This document shows positions 1 through 8,079 of a DNA stretch of 38,759 bases, piece by piece. The stretch covers positions 1 through 38,759 of the IMG/VR virus record IMGVR_UViG_3300046167_000577; one strand, 5' to 3'. The notes beneath the pieces are model-generated. The model made no database searches. It was not told the origin of the DNA and saw only the letters and a program-made list of their open reading frames with translations. This DNA comes from a virus. Position 1 is the stretch's first letter. The number at the start of each line of letters is the position of its first letter. Made by a program: the position numbers and the translations under genes.

Positions 1-38
1 CGCATCTTCACCTAATCGAAAAAAACTTTAAAAAACAT

Positions 39-68
39 TTGTTAGTATAGAAAATAGTCTTATCTTCG
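39..68 (+). promoter_or_regulatory. Bacteroidetes-type promoter P1 for the terminal-repeat gene
   Basis: TTG at 39-41 (-33 element), a 19-base spacer, then TATCTTCG at 61-68, one base from the TANNTTTG consensus of the Bacteroidetes primary sigma factor. An A-tract with an AAACTTTAAAAA core lies just upstream (about 20-35) and also precedes promoter P3. The start codon at 91 follows at a plausible distance. The same promoter recurs at 38453-38482. Confidence 0.7.
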
Positions 69-90
69 TGTCAAATAATAAGAAAAAGCT

Positions 91-291
91 ATGAAAACAG
101 TAAAAATAAGAAAGGGTTATTACAAGGCAGAAACAAGTAAAGGTACAGTATTTATAGCCTACGATAGTAGTATAGAAGGTGAGTTAAAGTGGAACATTTG
201 GAGTGAGGATTTTGAACTTCCTTATGAAATGGATTCGTTATGGTACACTAAAAAAGAAGCCGTTAAAATGATAGTGTACTTTTTATCTTAA
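91..291 (+). CDS. Small hypothetical protein (66 aa), terminal-repeat copy 1
   Basis: A 66-residue protein with many basic and aromatic residues and no motif I recognise. It is preceded by a good promoter (39-68) and an A-rich leader ending in AAAAAGCT before the ATG. It lies wholly inside the terminal repeat, so an identical copy is at 38505-38705. In a circular or concatemeric genome it is one gene, standing first on the rightward side and back to back with the leftward operon. That place, with its own strong promoter, suggests early expression, possibly a host-takeover or regulatory protein; this is inference from position only. Confidence 0.75.
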   Translation: MKTVKIRKGYYKAETSKGTVFIAYDSSIEGELKWNIWSEDFELPYEMDSLWYTKKEAVKMIVYFLS

Positions 292-293
292 CA

Positions 294-385
294 TTGGGAA
301 AGGGAGAGGTAGGAGTGACCGAGGAAGAGTGAGAAATGGTGTATGCTAACCTCACTGAGCGGGGGGAGTGTTCGGGGGGAAGGGG
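294..385 (+). other. G-rich purine-biased tract across the repeat boundary
   Basis: Directly after the small gene the + strand becomes strikingly G-rich: runs GGG, GGG, GAGG, then GGGGGG at 361-366, GGGGGG at 374-379 and GGGG at 382-385. The terminal repeat ends inside it, at 345. A hairpin AGTGA/TCACT (about 329-355) spans the boundary. Possible roles are a packaging (cos/pac) site or a G-quadruplex, neither shown by the sequence alone. Confidence 0.5.
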
Positions 386-432
386 ACTTATCGAATTCTA
401 AAAGTACCTTTTGGAACTCTTATTATAATATA

Positions 433-448
433 TACTATTATTATAATA
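433..448 (+). repeat. AT-rich repeat TACTATTATTATAATA, copy 1
   Basis: A 16-bp sequence that recurs exactly at 467-482, 34 bp away. Shorter versions (14 and 13 bp) occur on the opposite strand at 33029-33042 and 33095-33107. In both places the motif reads in the direction of local transcription. Confidence 0.75.
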
Positions 449-466
449 GTAAATATATTAAAGTTT

Positions 467-482
467 TACTATTATTATAATA
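467..482 (+). repeat. AT-rich repeat TACTATTATTATAATA, copy 2
   Basis: Second exact copy of the 16-bp motif. It runs straight into the left arm of the hairpin at 480-508, so a protein bound here and the cruciform or RNA hairpin would exclude each other. Confidence 0.75.
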
Positions 483-508
483 AACTTTACTATGGAAGTA
501 AAGTTTAT
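480..508 (+). other. Perfect 12-bp stem-loop in the AT-rich island
   Basis: Left arm ATAAACTTTACT (480-491), loop ATGGA, right arm AGTAAAGTTTAT (497-508). It has no T-run after it, so it is not an ordinary terminator. It may be an operator dyad or part of an origin. Confidence 0.6.
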
Positions 509-579
509 AATAATTAGGTATTATAATATATTATAATAAAGGGGAGTTAGTTATGAATGAAACACAACATTCAATATTG

Positions 580-587
580 TATATTTG
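580..587 (+). promoter_or_regulatory. Possible -7 element (TATATTTG) before the late operon
   Basis: An exact TANNTTTG match 64 bases before the first late start codon. No TTG lies at the 19-21 base spacing seen in the other three promoters, so this is weak unless an activator or an alternative sigma factor is used. Confidence 0.3.
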
Positions 588-650
588 AATAGAGGGCTTC
601 TAAGAGCCTTTCTAAGCACTTTCTATACAATCATACCAAAAGAATAAGAT

Positions 651-944
651 ATGACAGCAAAACAGCTCTTAACAGCCTTAAATGGCAATTCACTACCTAA
701 AGGAGACTTGAAGATTGAGATGTTCAAGTTTTACAACTCAATGTTGGGTAAAAGTAAATACTTCACCAAGCGTGAGAACCCTGCTACGAATTGTGGTAGT
801 TGTATCCAACGAGTAAAGACTAACATTTGGAAGTGGTATCATCACGATGATAGCGCACCTACTTACAAGGGCTTTGAGTTTTCAGGAAGATACGGAGTAC
901 ATAACATTCCAATTTATAAAATAGATGGCATCAAAAAGAAATAG
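651..944 (+). CDS. Hypothetical protein with CGSC knuckle, upstream of terminase
   Basis: A basic protein of 97 residues whose only recognisable mark is NCGSCIQRV near residue 47-55, a single CxxC pair that could bind metal as half a zinc knuckle. It is the first gene of the late operon and overlaps the terminase small-subunit gene by 20 bases, so the two are probably translationally coupled. Genes in this position next to terS often help packaging or regulate late genes, but nothing in the protein itself proves a role. The ATG at 651 is the first start after the non-coding region. Confidence 0.7.
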   Translation: MTAKQLLTALNGNSLPKGDLKIEMFKFYNSMLGKSKYFTKRENPATNCGSCIQRVKTNIWKWYHHDDSAPTYKGFEFSGRYGVHNIPIYKIDGIKKK

Positions 945-1377
945 CAAAGGTTCTATCGTCAAAGGTAGAGGAGCCGAACTAACCACCCTTCAGTCTGAGT
1001 TCCTTGATAGGGTTCGTGGTGAAGGTATGGACGCATCAAGCAAGATAGCGAAGGACTTGGGTTATACGAACTACTACCGAGATAGGAGAACATCAGGGAC
1101 AGCTTTCCATAAGGAGCTTATGGTGATAGCTAATGCTGAGATGAAGAGCATTGAGGCAGCTAAGGGAACGAACCTAAGCGCATTAATTAAGATTAGGGAC
1201 ATAGCCCTTGCTAACGATGATACGAAGGCTGCTATGGAGGCTATAAAGATTATTAACGATATGCAAGGTTACAAAGCACCCACGAAAGTGGAGCAGACTA
1301 AGATTGACATAACGGCTACGATAGACCTAACAGCTACTGAAGAAGAACAAGACTACTTGGATATAGATGCAGATTAA
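925..1377 (+). CDS. terS: Terminase small subunit (putative)
   Basis: Small terminases recognise the packaging site and load the large subunit. This 150-residue protein has the expected size and layout: a basic N-terminus, a helical DNA-binding section (about 20-60), a helical oligomerisation core (about 68-115), then AIKIINDMQGYKAPTKVE (about 105-122), a pattern common in phage small terminases, and an acidic tail. It overlaps the large-subunit gene by 11 bases, the usual terS-terL arrangement. The call rests on position and this tail pattern rather than on a catalytic motif. Confidence 0.8.
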   Translation: MASKRNSKGSIVKGRGAELTTLQSEFLDRVRGEGMDASSKIAKDLGYTNYYRDRRTSGTAFHKELMVIANAEMKSIEAAKGTNLSALIKIRDIALANDDTKAAMEAIKIINDMQGYKAPTKVEQTKIDITATIDLTATEEEQDYLDIDAD

Positions 1378-3328
1378 ATTATACAAACCTACCGAGCCAC
1401 AGAAGGACTTTCATAGGCTCGTACACGAGGACAAACCTTTTATCTCTACGCTCGTTGCAGGTCGTCAGACAGGTAAGACCTTCTATATGCAGAATGATGC
1501 TGTTATGAGGGCTCTAAACAACCCTAAGCACAGAATGTTTTGGGTAATGCCCATCCAAGACCAATCTAATAAAGTGATGAAGCACATAGAGGAGATGTTT
1601 AGCGGACATCAAGAGGTTTGGGATAAAATAATAAAAAGGTTTGATAGGAAGCACAATGAGATTTATTTTTACAACGGTAGTTTTATTAAGTTCCGTTCCG
1701 CTGATAGTGGAGATAATCTTCGTGGTGCTACGCTTGACTTTATATATTTGGACGAGGCAGCGTATATGAAGTTAGACTTTATCAACGAGGTGCTTCTACC
1801 GATGGTTACAAGAACAGGAGGAAGGGTGTGTGCATCCTCTACCTTCAATGGGCCTAATTGGTTCTTTGATTGGTACAAGGATGGACAGATAGAGAGCAAT
1901 TGGGAGCAGATAAAGAGCATAAAGAGAACATACCTTGACCTTAACGATGAGGGTGTCTCTAAGACCGTCTTAGGCATTAAGAAGAGTATGACCAAGGCTC
2001 AGTTCGACCAAGAGTTTTTGTGTAAGCCTGTGTCTGCAAATGCGTTGTTTAGCAATGTGGAAGAGGCTATCGTTCAAGATATGGACACAATGTGTGATAG
2101 GGTTTATATTGGGATGGATATTGGTGTTGCCCAAGATTATACTGTGCTTACAGCAATGAGTGAGGACTATAGGGTTATAGACATAGACCGATTCAACTAC
2201 AAGGAAGAGGGTATGGACTACGAAGAGTTCAAGGAACGCATAAAAGCGTTCTACCTAAAACACGACAAGCTGTTAGCTGCCGCCTACTTTGAGGTAAATA
2301 ACAACGACCTATTGTTTGACGACTTGACTGATGACGAGAGGCTTTACAAGCTGATACCGTTTACCACCTCAGCACAAAGCAAGCCTGAGATAGTAAGGAA
2401 CTTAATCAAACTGTTTGAGGATAAGGTGATTAAGATACCGAATAACGAGGATATGGTGAAAGAGCTTTATGACTTTAGGAGTAAACGCAATGCCATAACA
2501 GGTAATTTACAATTTAGCAACACTGACGGTAAACACGATGACATCGTTATGAGCTTGGCTATCTGTGCGTACTGTGCAGTAGAAGAGCAGGACGGTGGCG
2601 ATAACCTACTTTTTATGATAACATTTAGGCAACACCTTGACATTAGCAAATACGCTGAGAAAGAGGGAGGTATAATAGAATACATAGGCAAGTTAGAGGC
2701 TTCGGAAAGGGTTGGTGTAACAAGAAGTATAAAGGAGACTTACCCACTAAAAGAACCCTTAACTAACCACTACGAGGCTCTTGACAACTTTAAATGTCAC
2801 TTTAGGGTAAGCGACCTTGTACTCGGTCAGTTTATAATGATTGAGCAGATTATCACAGGCAAGACCAAGTACCCTACAGAAGCGGAAAACGACTTTGCCT
2901 TAGCGCAACTTCTTATGCGACCTAACAACCATAGTGTGTTTGATAACAATAATGAGAAGGTAGAGGCTACAAATAGCAAAGCTATACTAAACACCGATGT
3001 AAAGGAAGTGTACTCCGTCCTACACAACTTCCTAAAAGACAGAGAGTTCGTATTGTTCAATCAGTTCAAGGGAGTGTTCTATGAGGTTCCTGACGAGGAC
3101 GATGAGTTTGAGCAGACGGAAGAAGACAAGCGTGGGGAGGCTCTATTCCAACAGCAGTGGTATTGGTACTCAATGGTGCGTATGTTGGCTAAGGAAGATA
3201 TAACCAAGTACGATGAGATATATATGCTTAATATGGGAACGGTGATGCCTGAGATGAGCTTTTTAGCGCAGAAAAGCAAGATAGAAGGGGCAAGACAGCG
3301 ACAGTCTGAGGCTATGCGTAAATTGTAA
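1367..3328 (+). CDS. terL: Terminase large subunit fused to a C-terminal extra domain
   Basis: ATP-driven DNA packaging motor and nuclease. Visible motifs are Walker A AGRQTGKT (31-38), Walker B FIYLDE (125-130), coupling motif SSTF (157-160), and an RNase H-like nuclease with D251 (YIGMDIG), E309 and the D391-D392 pair (HDDIVMSL). A normal TerL would end near residue 410-430. Here the frame continues to 653 with about 235 residues of unrelated sequence, including DLVLGQFIMIEQIITGKTKY (about 484-503) and a region ending WYWYSMVRMLAKEDITKYDE. That tail resembles proteins usually encoded separately near tail-assembly genes of flavobacterial phages (family impression only). A methionine at 417 (position 2615) could serve as an internal start. 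The stop codon lies within a TTGTAAATTA site. Confidence 0.93.
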   Translation: MQIKLYKPTEPQKDFHRLVHEDKPFISTLVAGRQTGKTFYMQNDAVMRALNNPKHRMFWVMPIQDQSNKVMKHIEEMFSGHQEVWDKIIKRFDRKHNEIYFYNGSFIKFRSADSGDNLRGATLDFIYLDEAAYMKLDFINEVLLPMVTRTGGRVCASSTFNGPNWFFDWYKDGQIESNWEQIKSIKRTYLDLNDEGVSKTVLGIKKSMTKAQFDQEFLCKPVSANALFSNVEEAIVQDMDTMCDRVYIGMDIGVAQDYTVLTAMSEDYRVIDIDRFNYKEEGMDYEEFKERIKAFYLKHDKLLAAAYFEVNNNDLLFDDLTDDERLYKLIPFTTSAQSKPEIVRNLIKLFEDKVIKIPNNEDMVKELYDFRSKRNAITGNLQFSNTDGKHDDIVMSLAICAYCAVEEQDGGDNLLFMITFRQHLDISKYAEKEGGIIEYIGKLEASERVGVTRSIKETYPLKEPLTNHYEALDNFKCHFRVSDLVLGQFIMIEQIITGKTKYPTEAENDFALAQLLMRPNNHSVFDNNNEKVEATNSKAILNTDVKEVYSVLHNFLKDREFVLFNQFKGVFYEVPDEDDEFEQTEEDKRGEALFQQQWYWYSMVRMLAKEDITKYDEIYMLNMGTVMPEMSFLAQKSKIEGARQRQSEAMRKL

Positions 3329-3332
3329 ATTA
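3323..3332 (+). promoter_or_regulatory. TTGTAAATTA late-boundary motif 1
   Basis: An exact copy whose TAA is the stop codon of the terminase gene. The next start codon (3345) follows 12 bases later. It may be a late promoter, an RNA processing site or a translation signal. Confidence 0.55.
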
Positions 3333-3344
3333 AGAAAAGACGAT

Positions 3345-3782
3345 ATGAATAGTTTAACAAGTCTATACAACGATATAAAAGGCTTTGCTGACGCACACAA
3401 GATGGTCAACGAGTTCTTCTTAGTAGGTTCTGAGGATGATATAAACAACCTTGACCTAACTTATCGTTCTATGATTATGATTCCCCTTGAGGCTAATATA
3501 TCAAGAGAGCTAAACTCTCCTGTATATACGCTTGACTTTGGAATAATAGTTATAGACAAGTACATAAACGATGATTCCGTAGCTCAGATATTATCATCTG
3601 AAGAAAATATAAATGTAATAGGTCAGCTACAAGACTTCCTGCTTCAAAGCAATGTTGATGTTAATTTTCAGTCTATTGAGCTTACAGACAGCTTCTCGGA
3701 AGACTACAATGTTTCTATAGCTATGACGGATTTTAGTGTTAATTTAGCAAGGGGTTCATACAACAGGGATATTAACTTTTAA
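3345..3782 (+). CDS. Putative tail completion or neck protein
   Basis: A 145-residue mixed alpha/beta protein (central stretch MIMIPLEANI, then YTLDFGIIVIDKYINDD). By position, between terminase and a gp10-like gene upstream of the tape measure, it is a candidate tail terminator or completion protein that caps the tail tube at the neck. The strand-rich segment around 50-80 and helical C-terminal half fit that fold class loosely. No catalytic motif is present. The gene starts 16 bases after terL and ends two bases before the next ATG, so it belongs to one operon. Confidence 0.6.
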   Translation: MNSLTSLYNDIKGFADAHKMVNEFFLVGSEDDINNLDLTYRSMIMIPLEANISRELNSPVYTLDFGIIVIDKYINDDSVAQILSSEENINVIGQLQDFLLQSNVDVNFQSIELTDSFSEDYNVSIAMTDFSVNLARGSYNRDINF

Positions 3783-3784
3783 GT

Positions 3785-4447
3785 ATGGCTTTTAATCAAA
3801 GGCAATATGAAAACCTGATAAGGACTATCGTTGTTGGCGCTGTAGCCAAAGAGTTTAGAAAAGCTAAAATAATTAAAAAAGCTACAGATAGGGCGGTGAA
3901 AGACGGTAAGATTGCTACAGGTGCTTTATCAAGACCTGATGTCACAGGCTCTATGATTCCCACAAGAGATGACAGGTGGCTTTTGAACAAGGACTCTATT
4001 ATAGTAAGGGTGGGCAGCGTTGAAAACGGATTGCCGAGTGCTATTAGTGTTGATGTCAAGGTTGACTTTGGTGTTGACGAAGATTACGCTTTTACAAGAA
4101 AAGACATTAACGCCAAGTATCCAAATAAATTCCCTAACTTAGACAACATAAAGGTTTGGATAAAATCTAAATCACAGAGGGGACTTATTAGATTTGACTA
4201 CAACGGCAAGCCTGCCGACCTAAATAACGACAAGGTTGTTAGCAGAATAGCTTACGCTGTAGGAAGAAAGATTAAAAAAGAAGGTATAAGCAAGAGGTAT
4301 AGAAGTAACTATTTCAAGCCTGTTGAAAACGAAGTTGACAAAGTATTAAGCATTGCTATGTTTAACGCTTCGCAAAGAATTTTAGATAAATACGAACAAG
4401 AATTGTACAGCTCTATACTTGAAGCTGTAGACATAAATATAGTATAA
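3785..4447 (+). CDS. Putative head-tail joining protein (HK97 gp10-like)
   Basis: A basic 220-residue protein with DGKIATGALSRPDVTGSM (about 40-57) near the N-terminus and a helical C-terminal half (IAYAVGRKIKKEGISKRY). The pattern of an RKIKKEGI-type helix and a YRSNYFKPV loop followed by a long amphipathic helix is seen in phage neck and minor tail proteins. It lies directly upstream of the tape measure; its stop TAA shares its last base with the next ATG (TAATG). Function is inferred from position and general layout. Confidence 0.55.
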   Translation: MAFNQRQYENLIRTIVVGAVAKEFRKAKIIKKATDRAVKDGKIATGALSRPDVTGSMIPTRDDRWLLNKDSIIVRVGSVENGLPSAISVDVKVDFGVDEDYAFTRKDINAKYPNKFPNLDNIKVWIKSKSQRGLIRFDYNGKPADLNNDKVVSRIAYAVGRKIKKEGISKRYRSNYFKPVENEVDKVLSIAMFNASQRILDKYEQELYSSILEAVDINIV

Positions 4448-7400
4448 TGGCAAAACAAAATGTGCAACAGAAGGTAGAGAAACTTACATTAGATGTTAAG
4501 AAGTTTCAATTAGCCGTTAAAGACATAATTAAAAATGGCGAGAGTGCTAATAACACATACGCAGGGTTAGTTAAAGAGTTTAAAAAACTCGAAACATCGG
4601 CACTATCCCTGTCTAAAGCGTCAAAGAACTCTTTTGCTCAAACTAAAGACCAAAAGGAATACAAAGATAATCTTGGTAAGATTAACACATCTTTAAACAG
4701 TATTTCTTCAGCTAACAACAAGCTAATAAAATCTACAAAGTCTTTAGACAACTTGCAAAAAAACGCCTCTAAGGATGAGGTTGCGAGGCTAAAGCAAAAA
4801 CAACAAACCGCAAACAAGGTACAAAAACAGATACTTGACAGAGAGGTAAGCAGGATTAAAAAAGTTAAACAAGCTGAACTCAAAGCTCAAAAGGAATTAA
4901 GAGACAGAATATCTCAAGGCAACAAGAAAAGAAGCAAAGAGGTAGAGGCTTTTGAGAAAAGGCAAGTTGACAGAAGGATAGCTTATCAAAAGAGAAAGGA
5001 GAAGGAATTAACAAACTCTATAAAAAAAGAAGAGCAGAAAAGAAAGAACTCTTTAACATCGAGAGTTGGTAGTGCTATAAAAACACTTGGAGCTTATGGT
5101 CTTGCTTATAGGGCATTAAACGCTGTTACTCAGTTGTTTACAGAGCTTGCTATAGGTTCAGTAAAACAAGCTATAGAGTTTCAAAAGTCTGTTGCTAACT
5201 TAGGTGCTGTCGCAGGTGTGTCAGGCAAAGAGTTAGAAAACCTATCAAGAAACGCTCTTGATGTAGCAGGGTCTACCAAGTTTACAGCAAATGAAATCAT
5301 AGGCTTGCAGACAGAGCTTAGTAAATTAGGGTTTAGTTCACAAGAGGTGATTGAAGCTACACAAGGAATAGCCTTTACAGCTCAAGCACTTAATGCACCT
5401 CTTAACTCGGTAGCAGAGCAGGTAGGTAAGGTTATAAATCAATTCGACTTACTCGCAGAACAATCAGCTTTTATAGGCGATGTGTTGGTAACATCTATAA
5501 ATGAGAGTGCATTATCGTTTGATTCTTTCGGTACAGCTATTCAGTATGTAGGGCCTATTGCTAAGAACTTAGGTCTTACCTTTGAGCAAACAGCAGGTGC
5601 AATGGCTGTGTTAGCAGATAACGGCTTTACAGCATCTCGTATCGGTACAGGTCTTCGTGGTATATTCACGGAGCTTGGTAAGACATCAGCAGATGTTGAG
5701 CAGTCCCTCAAGAAATTAGCAGAGCAAAACATATCATTGTCTGAAGCGGTAGACTTAGTAGGCAAGAGAAACGCAGCACAGCTAATCACACTACTAAAAA
5801 ACATTGAGGCTATTGACGAGGGTAACGGAAAGTATTACGAGCAAGGTAGGGCGTTAGAAGCAGCTGCAAAGCAAACGGAAACATTTAGTGGTCAGGTTCA
5901 GTTGCTAAATTCAGCCTTTAGAGAAACGCAAATATCTATGGGCAAGTTTGCAGCCGAGAGTGATGTCGTGTTAAACATTTTAGAAACATTCTTTCCTAAA
6001 GCCGCTAAAACAGCTCAAGGACTAAAGCTGATGCGAGATGTTGGGTTTGATAATTTTACGGAAGGAGCAAAGGAGGTAGCTGATGGTGTCAGCTCTGTTG
6101 AAGTTGCTTTTGATTTATTGGGAGATAAGGTTGCTGATAATGGAATAGCTTTTAGCGAGCTTAAAGAAACGATGAAGGGTTTAGGGTTGTCTATGGATGA
6201 AGATGGTCTTAACGCTTTTTCTAACTCATTAAGGTCAGCAGGATTTGAGGGAAAGCAGACAGCAATCCAACTTGAGGGTCTTGTAGATAAATTAAACGAG
6301 CAGGGCAAAGAAATGCTCAATCAAAAACTCATAACAGAAGGTCAAACGGAAGTTACTGACAAGTACGCAGATACTGTTGAAAGACTTACTAACGCTCACT
6401 TAAATCTTATAAATGTAAACTCAGAGGTTGACAGTACATCAGAAGAGGTTCGAGAACAGTTAGAAGAAGTAAATATGGCTGTTGAAACAGGAGAGAAGCT
6501 CGTTACCGATTGGGTCACAGGCAGGGTGTCTTCTGTAAAAATGACTGAGGACGAGATACTTAAATACAAAGGGCTTCAAAGTCAGCTACAGTCTTACTTA
6601 GATACATTGGCTAACTTAACATTCGACCAAGATACAGCAGACCAAGCGAGGCAGAAAAGGGTTAGCGAAGAGTCTAAAGCTGCTCGTAAGAGAATAAAAG
6701 AAATAAAAAACAACACAAAAGAAGAGGTTGACTCACTCAACGAAAGAGCAAGGGTAGAAACAGCTATCGCTCGAACAGCAGAAGAAAAGGCTGATATTGA
6801 GACAGAAAGAACAAGGCTTGTGTCTCAGGCTTACGAAAAACAAGCTGCTGCTATTCGTGATTTAAGTAGCGAGTACGAAACACAGAAGGATGTGATAGAA
6901 GAAGCCGCAAAGTCTTCGGACAAGTTGGCAGCTATACTGACATCAGACATATTCAAAGATGTTGAGAGCAGCTTTAAGGATTACGAGGAGTCTATCAAGT
7001 CTGCACAGAAAGCGTTGAATGACAAGAAGATAACTCAAGAAGAGTACAATCAAATACTTGAAGACGAAAGAGGTTCTTTAGTAGGTAGCATAGATTTGTT
7101 CAGAGAGTTAGCAGGAACATCTCCCGAGCTTGAGCAGTTCTTTAACATAATTCTAAACAAGTTTGACGGTTTAGGAAGTTCTACGGAAGAAACGACTAAA
7201 AGCATTAAGGAGCAAATTAAAGAGGCGTTTAGTGCGGAGAATATCAGAGGTATCCTTAGTCAGTTTGTAAGCTCTGCTGATGAGGTATTGTCGGAGTTTA
7301 ACGATACTCAGTTAGAGAACACTAAGAACAGATTAGAGTCAGAGGTAGACGCTATAAAGAACAGGTATAAAACTGAAGAAGACATACTTAGGTCACAGCT

Positions 7401-8079
7401 AGACAATCAGCTTATTACTGAAAGCCAATTCCGTTCAAAGAGTATTCAACTCCGTAAGAATCAGTTGCGTGAAGAAAACGAGATTGATAGACAAATCTTT
7501 GAGGCTGAGAAGCAACAAGATAGGCAAGACGCTATTATAGATGGTACTGCCGCTATAGCACAAGCGTTTGTAACAGTGTTTGGAGCTAACGACCCTGCAA
7601 CGGCTGCTATAAAGGCTGCTATTAGTTCAGCAATAATAGGTGTTCAAACGACTGCTCAAGTTTCTGCAATCAACAGTAGACAGTTCTTCCCTAAGAAGTT
7701 TGAGCAAGGGGGTATGGTAAGCGGTCCTTCACACGCTGAGGGTGGTGTGCCGTTCACAGTTCAAGGCAACAGTGGCTATGAGATGGAAGGTGGTGAGTTT
7801 ATCATTAACAAGAGAGCTACATCTATGCACAGAGACTTGCTTGAGCGTATAAACAACTCATACCGCACCAATCCACAAGTTGGTCGTATGAAGTTCGCTA
7901 ACGGAGGTATTGTGCAAGGACAAGCCAACGAAAGTGTAGATTACCTAAAGGCTATTGCTGAAGCTACCACATCAACAGCTATTGGTGTCAGTAGACCTGT
8001 AAGAGCCTATGTATCAGACAAAGATTTGCGTAGCGATTCTAATGAACGAATAATCAGAGATAGAAACGATAGAATATAA
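4447..8079 (+). CDS. Tail tape measure protein
   Basis: Sets tail length and acts in DNA ejection. The 1210-residue protein has a long charged coiled-coil N-terminus (about 1-200, rich in K, E and Q), then the conserved phage tape measure core (about 235-430) with AIEFQKSVANLGAVAGVSG, LSRNALDVAGSTKFTANEI and GLTFEQTAGAMAVLADNGFT, followed by more coiled coil (about 690-1030). Near the C-terminus (about 1035-1080) is an Ala/Ile-rich hydrophobic segment that may insert in the host membrane, and then a Gly-rich GGMVSGPSHAEGGVPF segment typical of this family. At about 1.5 angstrom per residue a tail near 180 nm would be expected (general rule, not measured here). Confidence 0.95.
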   Translation: MAKQNVQQKVEKLTLDVKKFQLAVKDIIKNGESANNTYAGLVKEFKKLETSALSLSKASKNSFAQTKDQKEYKDNLGKINTSLNSISSANNKLIKSTKSLDNLQKNASKDEVARLKQKQQTANKVQKQILDREVSRIKKVKQAELKAQKELRDRISQGNKKRSKEVEAFEKRQVDRRIAYQKRKEKELTNSIKKEEQKRKNSLTSRVGSAIKTLGAYGLAYRALNAVTQLFTELAIGSVKQAIEFQKSVANLGAVAGVSGKELENLSRNALDVAGSTKFTANEIIGLQTELSKLGFSSQEVIEATQGIAFTAQALNAPLNSVAEQVGKVINQFDLLAEQSAFIGDVLVTSINESALSFDSFGTAIQYVGPIAKNLGLTFEQTAGAMAVLADNGFTASRIGTGLRGIFTELGKTSADVEQSLKKLAEQNISLSEAVDLVGKRNAAQLITLLKNIEAIDEGNGKYYEQGRALEAAAKQTETFSGQVQLLNSAFRETQISMGKFAAESDVVLNILETFFPKAAKTAQGLKLMRDVGFDNFTEGAKEVADGVSSVEVAFDLLGDKVADNGIAFSELKETMKGLGLSMDEDGLNAFSNSLRSAGFEGKQTAIQLEGLVDKLNEQGKEMLNQKLITEGQTEVTDKYADTVERLTNAHLNLINVNSEVDSTSEEVREQLEEVNMAVETGEKLVTDWVTGRVSSVKMTEDEILKYKGLQSQLQSYLDTLANLTFDQDTADQARQKRVSEESKAARKRIKEIKNNTKEEVDSLNERARVETAIARTAEEKADIETERTRLVSQAYEKQAAAIRDLSSEYETQKDVIEEAAKSSDKLAAILTSDIFKDVESSFKDYEESIKSAQKALNDKKITQEEYNQILEDERGSLVGSIDLFRELAGTSPELEQFFNIILNKFDGLGSSTEETTKSIKEQIKEAFSAENIRGILSQFVSSADEVLSEFNDTQLENTKNRLESEVDAIKNRYKTEEDILRSQLDNQLITESQFRSKSIQLRKNQLREENEIDRQIFEAEKQQDRQDAIIDGTAAIAQAFVTVFGANDPATAAIKAAISSAIIGVQTTAQVSAINSRQFFPKKFEQGGMVSGPSHAEGGVPFTVQGNSGYEMEGGEFIINKRATSMHRDLLERINNSYRTNPQVGRMKFANGGIVQGQANESVDYLKAIAEATTSTAIGVSRPVRAYVSDKDLRSDSNERIIRDRNDRI

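Larger units (their letters stand above)
1..345. repeat. Terminal direct repeat, left copy
   Basis: This stretch is identical, as far as I can read, to 38415-38759. It carries one promoter and one complete small gene. Either it is a true terminal redundancy or it is the overlap left when a circular or circularly permuted genome was assembled as a linear contig. In both cases the unit genome is 38,414 bp. Confidence 0.95.
292..650. other. Non-coding region before the late operon
   Basis: There is no gene of credible length in these 359 bases. From left to right it holds the G-rich tract (294-385), an AT-rich island (about 420-540) with two exact 16-bp repeats and a 12-bp-stem hairpin, an 11-codon open frame (553-588) of doubtful meaning, a TANNTTTG match at 580-587, and a small GC-paired hairpin (GGCT/AGCC, about 594-607). 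It is the natural place for control of the late rightward operon. Confidence 0.6.

Noticed and set aside
553-588. An 11-codon leader peptide before the late operon
   Set aside because: Too short to judge; a weak GGGGAG lies 11 bases upstream, but it overlaps the possible -7 element and shows no codon pattern typical of attenuation.
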